Assembly: GCA_964433875.1 (NCBI GenBank)
Contig: CAYSSO010000001.1
Span: forward strand, 73,005-137,004
DNA from: Athalassotoga sp964433875
Lineage (GTDB): Bacteria > Thermotogota > Thermotogae > Mesoaciditogales > Mesoaciditogaceae
Direction: 5' to 3'
Length of the DNA stretch: 64,000 nt
Positions 51,932-60,642 of this stretch are shown piece by piece (position 1 is the first letter of the stretch; each line of letters opens with the position of its first letter). Both the position numbers and the translations under genes were made by a program. The notes below the pieces were generated by a model. That model did not search any database. It was given only the letters and a program-made list of their open reading frames with translations, and was not told the DNA's origin.

Positions 51932-52732
51932 TCATAAAATTAAACGAGGACGGGCCACGAGTTGGACGTCCCCTTTTGATTTATTTTTCAAATTAAACCC
52001 AAAAAAAGCAGATCCAGACCCAGACATCGAAATGTACTCCATATCCGCAAGAGCGTGCGTTGCCTCTTCTACTATGTGCGGATATTTTTTTTGTGCTACA
52101 AATTCAAACGTATTGTACAAATTGTCCCGGACGAGTTTTTCATCTTTTCGCTTAATTCCTTCGTACAGCATATAAGGATCGCAATTTTTGCCGTTTAGAT
52201 TCATCTCATCAACAAGATCGTACATCTCTTTTGTTGAAAAACCTATCTTTGGAATGTAAATCTCCAAATTCAAATCGATGGGATCTAAATTGCGAATTAA
52301 ATCTCCCTTTCCTTCAACGATGGCACAACCTCCATCGACAAAAAAGGGAACATCGCTCCCAATTTTTGTGGCAATTTCCTTTATTTCAGATATTCCTTCT
52401 CTCTCGCACAAATACCATAAAAGGGCGGCCGCATCTGCACTTCCTCCCCCAAGGCCAGATGGAGAGGGAATGTGCTTTTCGAGTTTTATCTTCAACTTAT
52501 AACTTTTGCCTGTGAGATTCTCAAATACTTTTAGAGTTTTGTAAAGCGTATTGGATGGGTCCCAATTGAGATCGGAATTGGTCGAAAAGGATAATTCGTC
52601 ACTCTCTTCTATTTCTATCAGATCGTAAAGTGATATGTTATGCATTAAAGAACAGATGTCATGAAGACCATCTGTTCTTTTCGAAAGCACGGAAAGATTT
52701 AAATTTATCTTCGCGTAAGCCTTTATTATCAT
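51932..52732 (-). CDS. ispE: 4-diphosphocytidyl-2-C-methyl-D-erythritol kinase
   Basis: 266 residues from ATG 52732, which has AAGGTGG just upstream and overlaps the gcvPB stop by 4 nt. GHMP kinase: KAYAKINLNLSVLSKRTDGL at the start, ATP loop PSPSGLGGGSADAAALLW near 90-107, and SMSGSGSAFFGF near 232-243. Phosphorylates CDP-ME in the MEP isoprenoid pathway. Slightly short at the C-terminus but all motifs are present. Its place after the glycine genes is probably incidental. Confidence 0.93.
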   Translation of the reverse strand: MIIKAYAKINLNLSVLSKRTDGLHDICSLMHNISLYDLIEIEESDELSFSTNSDLNWDPSNTLYKTLKVFENLTGKSYKLKIKLEKHIPSPSGLGGGSADAAALLWYLCEREGISEIKEIATKIGSDVPFFVDGGCAIVEGKGDLIRNLDPIDLNLEIYIPKIGFSTKEMYDLVDEMNLNGKNCDPYMLYEGIKRKDEKLVRDNLYNTFEFVAQKKYPHIVEEATHALADMEYISMSGSGSAFFGFNLKNKSKGDVQLVARPRLIL

Positions 52733-54159
52733 TTCCACCTTAGGATGAGTTGCTTTGCCGCCCTGACATCATCGAGGCGCCTTACCGGTGTTACATGAGG
52801 CGCTTCAATAAGCAATTTTGGATTTTCTTTGGCCTCTTTTGCTATCTTGTCTATGACTTCAACGAATTGATCAAGAGTTTTCTTTGACTCAGTCTCGGTT
52901 GGTTCTATCATCAGATCTTCGTGGACTATGAGCGGGAAATAAACTGTCGGTGGATGAACACCGTAATCGAGCATCCTCTTGACAAAATCAAGGGCCTTTA
53001 CTCCATGCTCAAGTAAAGGTTCTGTCGTGGCGACAAATTCGTGCATGCAAGGCCTCGTATCGTATGGAACTTTTAATATCTTTGAAATTTTTGACTTCAA
53101 ATAGTTGGCATTCAAAACGGCCATTTCACTCGCGTGCTTTAGACCATCTGATCCCATCGTTAAGATATAAGCGTAAGCCTTAACTAAGACTGAAAAATTG
53201 CCGTAGAAACTTCTTACGCGCCCTATCGAGTGTTTGTGAGAATAGTCTAAGAAATACTTTTCTCCCTTTTTCCCGACCGTTGGGACCGGCAGGAATGGTT
53301 CAAGGAATTTCTTGACGCCTATAGGGCCGGCACCGGGCCCTCCCATTCCGTGCGGTGTCGAAAAGGTTTTATGAAGGTTAAAATGAACCACATCAAAGCC
53401 GAGATCCCCGGGTCTTACCTTACCCATTATCGCATTTAAATTCGCTCCATCGTAGTAAAGCAGGCCTCCGGCATTATGAACTATCTCTGCGATCTCGAGT
53501 ATATGTTCATCGAAAAGCCCGAGCGTATTTGGGTTTGTCAGCATTATACCGGCCGTTCTTTCATTTACTATTTTTTTCAATTCATCTATATCGACCATTC
53601 CATTTTTGTCTGACTTTATTTCGATGGCTTTGTATCCGTTCATTGTGGCAGTTGCGGGGTTGGTCCCGTGGGCCGAATCTGGAATTATCATCTCGTCTCT
53701 CTTGAAGTCCTTCCTAAACTTGTGATATGCCCTTATAATCGCTATGCCGGTGAACTCTCCGTGGGCCCCCGCGGCTGGCTGAAGGGTAATCGCATCCATT
53801 CCGCTTATGACCTTTAGGTCTTCCTGAAGGTTGTACATGATCTCAAGGGCGCCCTGGATAGAGCCTTCATCCTGATACGGATGGATCTTTGAAAATCCAT
53901 CGAGAGAGGCCGCGTATTCATTTAATTTTGGATTGTACTTCATGGTGCATGATCCAAGTGGATAAAATCCAACATCGACGGCGTAATTAAGCCTTGAAAG
54001 ATTCGTGTAATGTCTTACAACGTCTCCTTCAGTCACTTCTGGCAAACGCGGAGGATTTGATCTTTTGAATTTATTCGAAAGTTCATAGCCTTTAACATCT
54101 AATTTGGGAGGGATGAATCCTCTTCTTCCTGCATCCGAGATTTCGAATATCAATTCCAT
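52729..54159 (-). CDS. gcvPB: glycine dehydrogenase (decarboxylating) subunit 2
   Basis: 476 residues from ATG 54159, which directly follows the gcvPA stop and has GGAGGCGATG upstream; longer frames lie inside gcvPA. Conserved P-protein blocks: YPLGSCTMKYNPKLNE, LQPAAGAHGEFTGIAIIR, PDSAHGTNPATATMNGYK and the PLP lysine in FNLHKTFSTPHGMGGPG. The C-terminal half of P-protein in its two-chain form; decarboxylates glycine and passes the aminomethyl group to GcvH. Confidence 0.97.
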   Translation of the reverse strand: MELIFEISDAGRRGFIPPKLDVKGYELSNKFKRSNPPRLPEVTEGDVVRHYTNLSRLNYAVDVGFYPLGSCTMKYNPKLNEYAASLDGFSKIHPYQDEGSIQGALEIMYNLQEDLKVISGMDAITLQPAAGAHGEFTGIAIIRAYHKFRKDFKRDEMIIPDSAHGTNPATATMNGYKAIEIKSDKNGMVDIDELKKIVNERTAGIMLTNPNTLGLFDEHILEIAEIVHNAGGLLYYDGANLNAIMGKVRPGDLGFDVVHFNLHKTFSTPHGMGGPGAGPIGVKKFLEPFLPVPTVGKKGEKYFLDYSHKHSIGRVRSFYGNFSVLVKAYAYILTMGSDGLKHASEMAVLNANYLKSKISKILKVPYDTRPCMHEFVATTEPLLEHGVKALDFVKRMLDYGVHPPTVYFPLIVHEDLMIEPTETESKKTLDQFVEVIDKIAKEAKENPKLLIEAPHVTPVRRLDDVRAAKQLILRWK

Positions 54160-54160
54160 C

Positions 54161-55498
54161 TCACATCGCCTCCACGACAGAAATGAGTCTGTCGATCTCT
54201 TCTTTTGTATTCGCTTCAGTCGCGCAGAAGAGTAAATCTTTTTGCATGCCCTTAAACTTCGACAAATCAAGAGGCCCTATGATTTTATTTTTGAAAAGCG
54301 TTTTTTCGAATTTTTTTACATCGAGATCTGTCCTCACAACGAATTCATTGAAAAATTCTCCGGAAAATACCCTCTCAAAGTGTCCTGTTTCTTCAAGTTT
54401 ATCAAGCAGATAATGAGACTTTGAAAGATTCAACTCGCCTATTTCTTTAAGGCCGGCAGGACCTAAAAGGGAAAGGTAGACAGATGCGTAAAGCGTTCCG
54501 AGAGCGTGATTCGAACAAATGTTAGATGTTGCTTTTTCACGCCTTATATGCTGTTCTCTTGCCTGAAGTGTCATTACAAAACCTCTTTTTCCTTCGACAT
54601 CGACAGTCTCGCCTATTATTCGGCCCGGCATGGTTCTGACAAGTTTTTGATCCTCCCTTATGGCAAAAAAGCCAAATGATGGCCCGCCAAGATTCATGGG
54701 TATTCCGAGAGGCTGACCATCGCCAACGACGATATCTGCCCCCAATTTTCCAGGTGCTTCAAGAATTCCAAGGCTTATAGGATTTGCAACGACTATGAAT
54801 AAAACATCGCCGATATTTTCTTTGATGACCTTCAGATCCTCTATAATGCCGTAAAAATTCGGATACTGAACGACAACGCATGCCGTTTGATCGTTTATCT
54901 TTGATTTCAAATCCTCAACAGAAACCATACCTGTCTCATCGTGAGAAAAACTCTCGATCTTGATCCCGGGACCTGCGACATACGTTTTAACCGTTTCGAG
55001 ATATTCCGGATGGATCGTGTCGGCGATAAGGGCCACGTATTTTTGAGTGTAGCGCGAGGCCATTAAAACAGCCTCCGCAAGGGCAGACGCCCCATCATAC
55101 ATTGAGGCATTCGCTATTCCCATACCCGTGATCTCGCATATCATCGTCTGAAATTCAAATAAAGATTGCAAAGTTCCCTGCGAAACCTCCGCCTGATAAG
55201 GCGTGTAGGCAGTGTAAAAATCCCCGCGGGATACGATCTGTAGAACGGCAGATGGTATCACATGATTGTAAATTCCAGCACCAAGAAAATAAGAATATTT
55301 ATCGGCGCTCGCATTTGAATATGCCATCTTTCTCAATTTAGACAGAACGCTGAATTCATCCATTCCATCGGGCAAATCAAGTGAATCTATTCTTTTTTCC
55401 GCAGGAATGGTTGAAAAGAGCGCGTCTACATCTTTAACTCCTATTGTTTCAAGCATTTCTTTTACATCTTGACTGGTATGGGGAATATAAGAGTCCAT
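54161..55498 (-). CDS. gcvPA: glycine dehydrogenase (decarboxylating) subunit 1
   Basis: 445 residues. YIPHTSQDVKEMLETIGVKD at the start, GAGIYNHVIPSAVLQIVSRG near 89-108, YTPYQAEVSQGTLQSLFEFQ near 113-132, and GGPSFGFFAIRE near 269-280 are hallmarks of the N-terminal half of split P-protein. Forms the heterodimer with GcvPB. Follows gcvH by 21 nt. Confidence 0.97.
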   Translation of the reverse strand: MDSYIPHTSQDVKEMLETIGVKDVDALFSTIPAEKRIDSLDLPDGMDEFSVLSKLRKMAYSNASADKYSYFLGAGIYNHVIPSAVLQIVSRGDFYTAYTPYQAEVSQGTLQSLFEFQTMICEITGMGIANASMYDGASALAEAVLMASRYTQKYVALIADTIHPEYLETVKTYVAGPGIKIESFSHDETGMVSVEDLKSKINDQTACVVVQYPNFYGIIEDLKVIKENIGDVLFIVVANPISLGILEAPGKLGADIVVGDGQPLGIPMNLGGPSFGFFAIREDQKLVRTMPGRIIGETVDVEGKRGFVMTLQAREQHIRREKATSNICSNHALGTLYASVYLSLLGPAGLKEIGELNLSKSHYLLDKLEETGHFERVFSGEFFNEFVVRTDLDVKKFEKTLFKNKIIGPLDLSKFKGMQKDLLFCATEANTKEEIDRLISVVEAM

Positions 55499-55519
55499 CT
55501 GAGTCCCCTCCTTAAGTTT

Positions 55520-55891
55520 TTATTCTGACTCTTTTACAAACTTGTCGTAAGCAGCCTTATCAAGCAAATTATCGAATTCCTTCGGATTTGATACCTCTAT
55601 CTTTGCAATCCATCCGTCTCCTTCGGCAGATTTGTTTATCAATTCGGGAGTCGATTCGAGCGTCTTGTTAATCTCTGTTATTTTGCCGCTGACTGGCGCA
55701 TAAACGTCGCTTGCAGATTTAACGGATTCAACGGAGCAAAATACCTCTCCCGCTTTGACGGTTTTTCCAACCTCGGGCAGATTAACGTAAACAACGTCTC
55801 CGAGTTGTTCCTGAGCGTGATTTGAAATCCCAACCGTCGCGATCTTCCCATTCAATTCTGCCCATTCGTGAGTTTTTAAGTACTTTTTCAT
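55520..55891 (-). CDS. gcvH: glycine cleavage system H protein
   Basis: 123 residues from ATG 55891, preceded by AGGAGG 7 nt upstream; an in-frame start at 55951 lies inside gcvT. Lipoyl domain with the modified lysine K58 in VESVKSASDVYAP, and the GDVVYVNLPEVGKTVKAGEV segment before it. Carries the aminomethyl group on lipoamide between the P, T and L proteins. Confidence 0.97.
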   Translation of the reverse strand: MKKYLKTHEWAELNGKIATVGISNHAQEQLGDVVYVNLPEVGKTVKAGEVFCSVESVKSASDVYAPVSGKITEINKTLESTPELINKSAEGDGWIAKIEVSNPKEFDNLLDKAAYDKFVKESE

Positions 55892-55907
55892 TTCAACTAC
55901 CTCCTGA

Positions 55908-57005
55908 TCATTTTGATTTAACGCTTCCTCTATAAAAGGGTGTCTTGACAACAGTTGCTTTCACCTTTTTGCCATGCACGTCAACAAGCACCTCTGTGCC
56001 TATTTTCGAATACTCGCTTTCAACGTATCCCAAAGCGAGAGATCTGTTCAAAGTCGGAGATTTTGTCCCGCTCGTAATATGGCCTATCTTTTTTTCTCCA
56101 TCGAAGATCTCGTAACCGTGCCGCGCTATTCCTCCGTCTATTTCAAAGCCCCTCAACCTTTTTGAAACCCCTTCTTCTTTTTGTTTCAAAAGTACCTCTT
56201 TACCGTTGAAGACAGGTTTTGTAAAATCAATGGTCCATCCAAGACCTGCCTCGAGAGGCGTCGTCGTATCATCGATATCATTTCCGTAAAGCATGTACGT
56301 AGCCTCAAATCTGAGCGTATCTCTCGATCCAAGGCCGCATGGCTTTACATCTTTTCCTCCTATCTCGATCAATTTCCTCCACAAAGCCACCGCGGCATCT
56401 GGCTGGAAATACATTTCAAATCCGTCCTCTCCCGTATAACCCGTTCTTGAAACTATGCAATTTATACCGTTTATCTGGCCAAGTGTAAAGGTATAAAATG
56501 CGATTTTAGAAAGGTCTACTCCTGAAATCTTTTTTAGAATTTTTTCTGCCTTTGGTCCCTGAAAGGCTATCTGGGCATAATCATTTGAAAGGTTTTTTAT
56601 GCTGACATTGTAATTGCGCTTCTGAGAGATGAGCCATTCATAGTCTTTATTCGTGTTTGAGGCGTTAACGACAAGAAGTATCTTGCTTTCTGAGAATCTA
56701 TAGGCAAGCAGATCATCGACTATCGTGGCATTCTCATAGCACATGGGACTGTAGCATATTTCTCCATTTTTGAGTTTCGAAACGGAATTCGTTATTATCT
56801 TATCGACAAATGGCAGCGCATCATGCCCCTCGACAACGATCTCGCCCATGTGAGAGACATCAAAAATCCCGGCCGATTCTCTGACAGTCTTATGTTCTTC
56901 GATTATTGAGGTATATTGAAGAGGCATCTCCCAGCCACCAAATTCGACCATCTTTGCTCCTAACCTTTTGTGCTCAGACCATAACGGTGTTTTTTTCAAT
57001 TCCAT
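55908..57005 (-). CDS. gcvT: aminomethyltransferase (glycine cleavage T protein)
   Basis: 365 residues. KTPLWSEHKRLGAKMVEFGG at the start, VSHMGEIVVEG near 51-61, RTGYTGEDGFEMYF near 187-200, and GLGSRDTLRFEATYMLYGND near 223-242 all fit the folate-binding T protein. Transfers the one-carbon unit to tetrahydrofolate and releases ammonia. 17 nt downstream of kbl. Confidence 0.97.
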   Translation of the reverse strand: MELKKTPLWSEHKRLGAKMVEFGGWEMPLQYTSIIEEHKTVRESAGIFDVSHMGEIVVEGHDALPFVDKIITNSVSKLKNGEICYSPMCYENATIVDDLLAYRFSESKILLVVNASNTNKDYEWLISQKRNYNVSIKNLSNDYAQIAFQGPKAEKILKKISGVDLSKIAFYTFTLGQINGINCIVSRTGYTGEDGFEMYFQPDAAVALWRKLIEIGGKDVKPCGLGSRDTLRFEATYMLYGNDIDDTTTPLEAGLGWTIDFTKPVFNGKEVLLKQKEEGVSKRLRGFEIDGGIARHGYEIFDGEKKIGHITSGTKSPTLNRSLALGYVESEYSKIGTEVLVDVHGKKVKATVVKTPFYRGSVKSK

Positions 57006-57021
57006 CTTCTTCCCTCCCCTG

Positions 57022-58197
57022 TTATTTTATAACCCCAAGTTTTTTGCCAATCTTTGCGAATTTTTCAAGGGCAAAGTCAAGGGCATCGCGCGTATGAATA
57101 GCGCTTATCATAACGCGTATCCTTGCCTTACCCTTCGGTACTGTCGGATACCCTATCGACTGGGCAAAGACGCCTTCATCAAATAGCATTTTGCTGAAAT
57201 TAGAAGATACCTGTGCGTCGTAAAGCATGACCGGCGTTATTGGAGTCTGGCTGTGACCTATGTCAAATCCCATAGATTTCATATGTTCTTTGAAGTAATT
57301 AGCGTTATCCCACAATCTCCTGACAAGTTCGTCGCTTTGGCCGAGTATCTTGACGGCCGCGAGAATCGCTCCAACATCTGGAGGAGTGGGAGCGCTTGAG
57401 AACAAAAACGGCCTTGCCTTTTGTTTGAGATACTCTATGAGAATTTTGTTTCCAGCGACGTATCCACCTATGACTCCGAAAGCCTTTGACATCGTCCCTA
57501 TGTCTATATCGACCTGCCCTTCAAGTTTGAAATGCGCAACTATGCCTCTGCCCGAAGGACCGAGAACTCCTTCACCGTGAGCGTCATCTACCATCACGAT
57601 GGCATTGTACTTTTTACCAAGTTCGACAATTTCTTTGAGAGGCGCAATGTCTCCATCCATGCTGAAGACTCCATCTGTAACTATTAACTTTCTGCGCGCA
57701 TTGTTGGACTTCAACTTATCTTCCAGATCATTTAGATCAAGGTGATTCCATCTTATTATCTTCGCTCCCGAAAGCCTACATCCATCTATTATAGAGGCGT
57801 GATTTAACTCATCGCTGAAGATGAGATCCTCTTTAGAAACCAATGGAGGGATGACTGCCTGATTGGCGTTGAACCCAGATTGCACTAACATCGCGTCTTC
57901 GGCGCCTTTAAACTTTGCGAGGGCTTTTTCGGCCTCCTCATGAATAGAAAGTGTCCCGGCAATCGTTCTTACGGCGCCGGGCCCGACTCCCCAGTCCTTT
58001 ATCGCGTCTATTGCGGCCTTTTTTAGCCTTTCATCATTGGCCAGGCCGAGATAATTGTTGGAGCAAAGATTCAAAACTTTCTTGCCGGCTATATTTAACC
58101 ATTCACCTTGAGGTGTTTCTATGGTCTTTATGTTGTTGTAAAGGCCTGATTTTTTAAGTTCTTCAAGTTCGTCCGAAAGTTCTTTCCAGTTAAACAT
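57022..58197 (-). CDS. kbl: 2-amino-3-ketobutyrate CoA ligase (glycine C-acetyltransferase)
   Basis: 391 residues, alpha-oxoamine synthase family. CSNNYLGLANDERL near 45-58, SGFNANQAVIPPLV near 107-120, VDDAHGEGVLGPSGRG near 204-219, and the PLP lysine in GTMSKAFGVIGGY near 238-250. Splits 2-amino-3-oxobutyrate with CoA to glycine and acetyl-CoA. Family members such as BioF are similar, but the adjacent tdh gene (12 nt upstream) fixes the assignment. Confidence 0.95.
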   Translation of the reverse strand: MFNWKELSDELEELKKSGLYNNIKTIETPQGEWLNIAGKKVLNLCSNNYLGLANDERLKKAAIDAIKDWGVGPGAVRTIAGTLSIHEEAEKALAKFKGAEDAMLVQSGFNANQAVIPPLVSKEDLIFSDELNHASIIDGCRLSGAKIIRWNHLDLNDLEDKLKSNNARRKLIVTDGVFSMDGDIAPLKEIVELGKKYNAIVMVDDAHGEGVLGPSGRGIVAHFKLEGQVDIDIGTMSKAFGVIGGYVAGNKILIEYLKQKARPFLFSSAPTPPDVGAILAAVKILGQSDELVRRLWDNANYFKEHMKSMGFDIGHSQTPITPVMLYDAQVSSNFSKMLFDEGVFAQSIGYPTVPKGKARIRVMISAIHTRDALDFALEKFAKIGKKLGVIK

Positions 58198-58209
58198 AAA
58201 CCTACCTCC

Positions 58210-59265
58210 TCACAGTTTTAAAACGACCTTACCACATTTGCCCTCTTCCATTAACTTAAAGCCTTTTTCGTAATCGTCAAAATCGAGGACATGGGTAATT
58301 ATTTTTGAAAGATCTAACTTTTTATTCTTAAGCAATTCCGCTCCCCTGTACCATGTTTCAAACATCTTTCTTCCGGTTATGCCGTAAATCCTTATGGCTT
58401 TAAAGATGACGAGATCATTCAAATTTATCTGAACATCTTTGTCGTAAACCCCAAGCAAAGAAGCCCTTCCAGCATTTGTCAAAGAGGCCAAACCGTCATG
58501 AAGCGCCTGAGGATTGCCGCTCATCTCTATAAGCACATCGGCTCCATCGCCGTCCGTCTCTTTTTTTACGATATCCACAAGGGATTCATTCTTTGGATTG
58601 ACTATAACATCCGCGCCTATCTCTTTTGCAAGATTTCTTCTGTATTCGTTAACCTCGCTTACGATTATCTTGGCCGCTCCGGCCGTCTTTAAAACCCCTA
58701 TTGCAAGCAAACCTATCGGGCCCGCTCCCGTAACGAGCACATTCTTTCCCGTGACATCCTCTGTGAAGATCGTGTGAATCGCATTCCCCAGTGGTTCCTG
58801 AACGGAAGCCCAGATCGAAGGAACGGAAGGATCGTTTTTCCATAAGACGATCTCTGGAACCTTAACATATTCGGCAAAGGCCCCATTCATATCAACGCCG
58901 AGGATCTTAAGATTCTGGCATACATGCATATTTCCAGTTCTGCATTGCTTGCAATGGCCACAGGGAATATGCGTTTCTGAAGAAACGAAATCTCCAACCT
59001 TCACAAGAGAAACCTCAGACCCTACCGCCACAACCTCGCCGGCAAACTCATGGCCGAGGATCTGCGGCACATTTATGTGTTCCTTTGCCCATTCATTCCA
59101 CAGCCATATGTGCAAATCAGTCCCACATATCGATGCGGCCTTTACCTTAACGAGTACATCGTGCGATTCAAGATCTTTTGGCACATCAACCGTCATCATC
59201 TTTGCGCCATAATGAGGGCCATCTTTAACTATTGCCTTCATCTTTTCAGGCAACTTTCCCATCAC
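58210..59265 (-). CDS. tdh: L-threonine 3-dehydrogenase
   Basis: 351 residues, zinc-dependent medium-chain dehydrogenase. Catalytic zinc: C in ASICGTDLHIW and HE in GHEFAGEVV. Structural zinc: CGHCKQCRTGNMHVC, four cysteines. NAD-binding loop VTGAGPIGLLAIG near 181-193. Oxidises threonine to 2-amino-3-oxobutyrate for Kbl. GTG start at 59265 with an ATG directly after it; GGAGGAG lies 10 nt upstream. First gene of the threonine/glycine operon; an extended -10 (TGGTAAAAT, minus strand, 59321-59313) lies about 48 nt upstream. Confidence 0.96.
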   Translation of the reverse strand: MMGKLPEKMKAIVKDGPHYGAKMMTVDVPKDLESHDVLVKVKAASICGTDLHIWLWNEWAKEHINVPQILGHEFAGEVVAVGSEVSLVKVGDFVSSETHIPCGHCKQCRTGNMHVCQNLKILGVDMNGAFAEYVKVPEIVLWKNDPSVPSIWASVQEPLGNAIHTIFTEDVTGKNVLVTGAGPIGLLAIGVLKTAGAAKIIVSEVNEYRRNLAKEIGADVIVNPKNESLVDIVKKETDGDGADVLIEMSGNPQALHDGLASLTNAGRASLLGVYDKDVQINLNDLVIFKAIRIYGITGRKMFETWYRGAELLKNKKLDLSKIITHVLDFDDYEKGFKLMEEGKCGKVVLKL

Positions 59266-59377
59266 CGTCTGTCATCTCCTCCAAATCACTTTCTAATTTA
59301 GCGTACAAAGAAATTTTACCACTAAAGTTGAATTAAAATTAGTGATCAAAAATATACTATTTTTTTGTACAATAAAA

Positions 59378-59393
59378 TTGAAGCGCGCTTCAA
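59378..59393 (+). promoter_or_regulatory. 16-bp perfect palindrome upstream of the DUF1659 module
   Basis: TTGAAGCGCGCTTCAA, a perfect inverted repeat with a GC core in an AT-rich leader. It lies just after a possible -10 (TACAAT, 59368-59373) and before the ribosome binding site GGGGGTG, an operator-like position. The regulator is unknown. Confidence 0.5.
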
Positions 59394-59414
59394 AGGCAAA
59401 ATGGGGGTGTTAAA

Positions 59415-59660
59415 GTGGCGGTAGGAACAAGACCTGTAAGCACGGTTTCAAAGGCACTTTCTTTGACGATTTCTCTCGACACAGGCGCTCTAAGGCCAAA
59501 TGGTAATCCCGTCGTAAATCGCGTAAGAATCAACGGCTTAAGAGAAAATGCGACATTCGAAGATCTCTACGATCTTGCGTATCTTTATTCCAGCCTCGTC
59601 TCGAAATCAATAGCAGACATAGCGGTAAATGAAAATTCGGCATTAGGGCCCATAGACTAA
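59415..59660 (+). CDS. DUF1659 family protein
   Basis: 81 residues from GTG 59415. It resembles the short DUF1659 family by the VRINGLRENATFEDLYDLA stretch near 37-55, the small predicted alpha/beta fold and the length. No catalytic residues. Followed at 13 nt by a DUF2922-type gene, the usual partner of this family in Firmicutes and Thermotogae genomes. Function unknown. Confidence 0.75.
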   Translation: MAVGTRPVSTVSKALSLTISLDTGALRPNGNPVVNRVRINGLRENATFEDLYDLAYLYSSLVSKSIADIAVNENSALGPID

Positions 59661-59673
59661 GGGGTGATGGAAG

Positions 59674-59901
59674 ATGAGATATCTGAACATGAGATGGATA
59701 AGTTCGTCAGACGGATCCACAAAAGCGCTTAGAATAAACAATGTAAAAGAAAACATTACTCAAGAAGAGATCATGACTTTCATGGAAAAGGTCGCCACCT
59801 TGCAACTTTTAAAGACTTCCAAGGGTTCTTTGGTCGATACCATCGATTCTGCAACCGTTGTGAATACCGATTCTACCCAGATATTCAATCTTGTCCAATG
59901 A
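59674..59901 (+). CDS. DUF2922 family protein
   Basis: 75 residues. The segment STKALRINNVKENITQEEIM and the Thr-rich C-terminus fit DUF2922, a family of very small proteins with no known role. It shares the pattern R-I-N-x-[LV]-[RK]-E-N with the DUF1659 protein before it, so the two may be distant paralogues. GGGGTGATG precedes the ATG. A terminator follows. Confidence 0.75.
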   Translation: MRYLNMRWISSSDGSTKALRINNVKENITQEEIMTFMEKVATLQLLKTSKGSLVDTIDSATVVNTDSTQIFNLVQ

Positions 59902-59904
59902 ATT

Positions 59905-59928
59905 GGGGGGGCATCTGCCCCCTTTTTA
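59905..59928 (+). terminator. intrinsic terminator after the DUF2922 gene
   Basis: GGGGGC-ATCT-GCCCCC followed by TTTTT. It lies between the DUF2922 gene and the holin-like gene, so the latter two genes of the module are reached only by readthrough or another promoter. Confidence 0.8.
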
Positions 59929-59941
59929 AGAAGGTGATCCT

Positions 59942-60187
59942 GTGGAACTTCTGAAGATACTTTTGAATATAAAGAATTTCATAGAAATCGCCGTCATAAT
60001 CGTAGAACATCCCGGAGACGGGCCGGCAAAAAAAGAAAGGGCAATAAAGATCGTGAAAGAACTCATGAAGATAAATGACATACGCTTACCGGTGCCGGAT
60101 CAGATACTCGAGGTGATTTTGGGATTCGCGATTGACGATTTTGTCGGATGGGCGAATGAAAAGTTATGGAGAAGTCAAAATGGCTGA
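59942..60187 (+). CDS. small holin-like protein
   Basis: 81 residues from GTG 59942 with AAGGTGATCC upstream. The N-terminal 20 residues are amphipathic/hydrophobic (LLKILLNIKNFIEIAVIIVE), then a basic segment (AKKERAIKIVKELMKI), then a hydrophobic end (ILEVILGFAIDDFVGWANEKL). The ID..VGW.N ending is like that of LLH-type phage holin relatives, but the similarity is weak and no search could be run. Overlaps the sigma-like gene by 8 nt. Confidence 0.5.
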   Translation: MELLKILLNIKNFIEIAVIIVEHPGDGPAKKERAIKIVKELMKINDIRLPVPDQILEVILGFAIDDFVGWANEKLWRSQNG

Positions 60188-60617
60188 AATGGAAAAGATT
60201 GTAAGGGCAATCGTCAAAAAGTACGCGCATTCGGTAAAAAAGGACGAATTTGAAGATCTATGCCAGACCGTATGGTATCTCGTGCTTTTCTCGGAAAAAA
60301 CCTACAACGGTCAAAAGGGCATGTCGCCGCAATCGTACGCTTATTACTTTGCAGATATGAAATTAAGGGATCACTTCGATAGACAGGTAAAGTTGCCCGG
60401 CACAGATGGAAAGTTCTCGCTTTTGAGAATGAAGGCTGTAAATTTCGAAGATGAAGAACAACTTCCAGACACGTTTGAATTCACAATTGAGGAGGAAATT
60501 CCTCAAGCAATAAAGTTAAAATCGGAAGGGTACACACTGGAAGAAATATCCAAGATCTTAAAAGCATCGATGAGAAGTGTAAGAAGAACGATAAAAGAAT
60601 ACCAAAAATCAATTTAA
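60180..60617 (+). CDS. small sigma-70-like transcription factor
   Basis: 145 residues from ATG 60180, chosen because GGAGAAG lies 6-7 nt before it. The first half (KKYAHSVKKDEFEDLCQTVW, then QSYAYYFADMKLRDHFDR) resembles sigma region 2. The C-terminal helix-turn-helix AIKLKSEGYTLEEISKILKA plus SMRSVRRTIKEYQ resembles region 4. It is shorter than typical ECF factors. No anti-sigma factor is adjacent. Ends at a bidirectional terminator. Confidence 0.65.
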   Translation: MAEMEKIVRAIVKKYAHSVKKDEFEDLCQTVWYLVLFSEKTYNGQKGMSPQSYAYYFADMKLRDHFDRQVKLPGTDGKFSLLRMKAVNFEDEEQLPDTFEFTIEEEIPQAIKLKSEGYTLEEISKILKASMRSVRRTIKEYQKSI

Positions 60618-60642
60618 AAGGCAGGCCTGGCCTGCCTTTTTA
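60616..60642. terminator. bidirectional intrinsic terminator
   Basis: AAAGGCAGG, loop CCTGG, CCTGCCTTT then TTATTT; A-rich on the other side. Serves the sigma-like gene and the convergent ferredoxin gene. Confidence 0.85.

Noticed and set aside
54160..54270. Extension of gcvPB into gcvPA
   Set aside because: Encoded inside gcvPA; ATG 54159 has a ribosome binding site and fits family length.
59266..59377. Glycine riboswitch before tdh and the gcv genes
   Set aside because: The leader is short and AT-rich, without the conserved paired aptamer elements.
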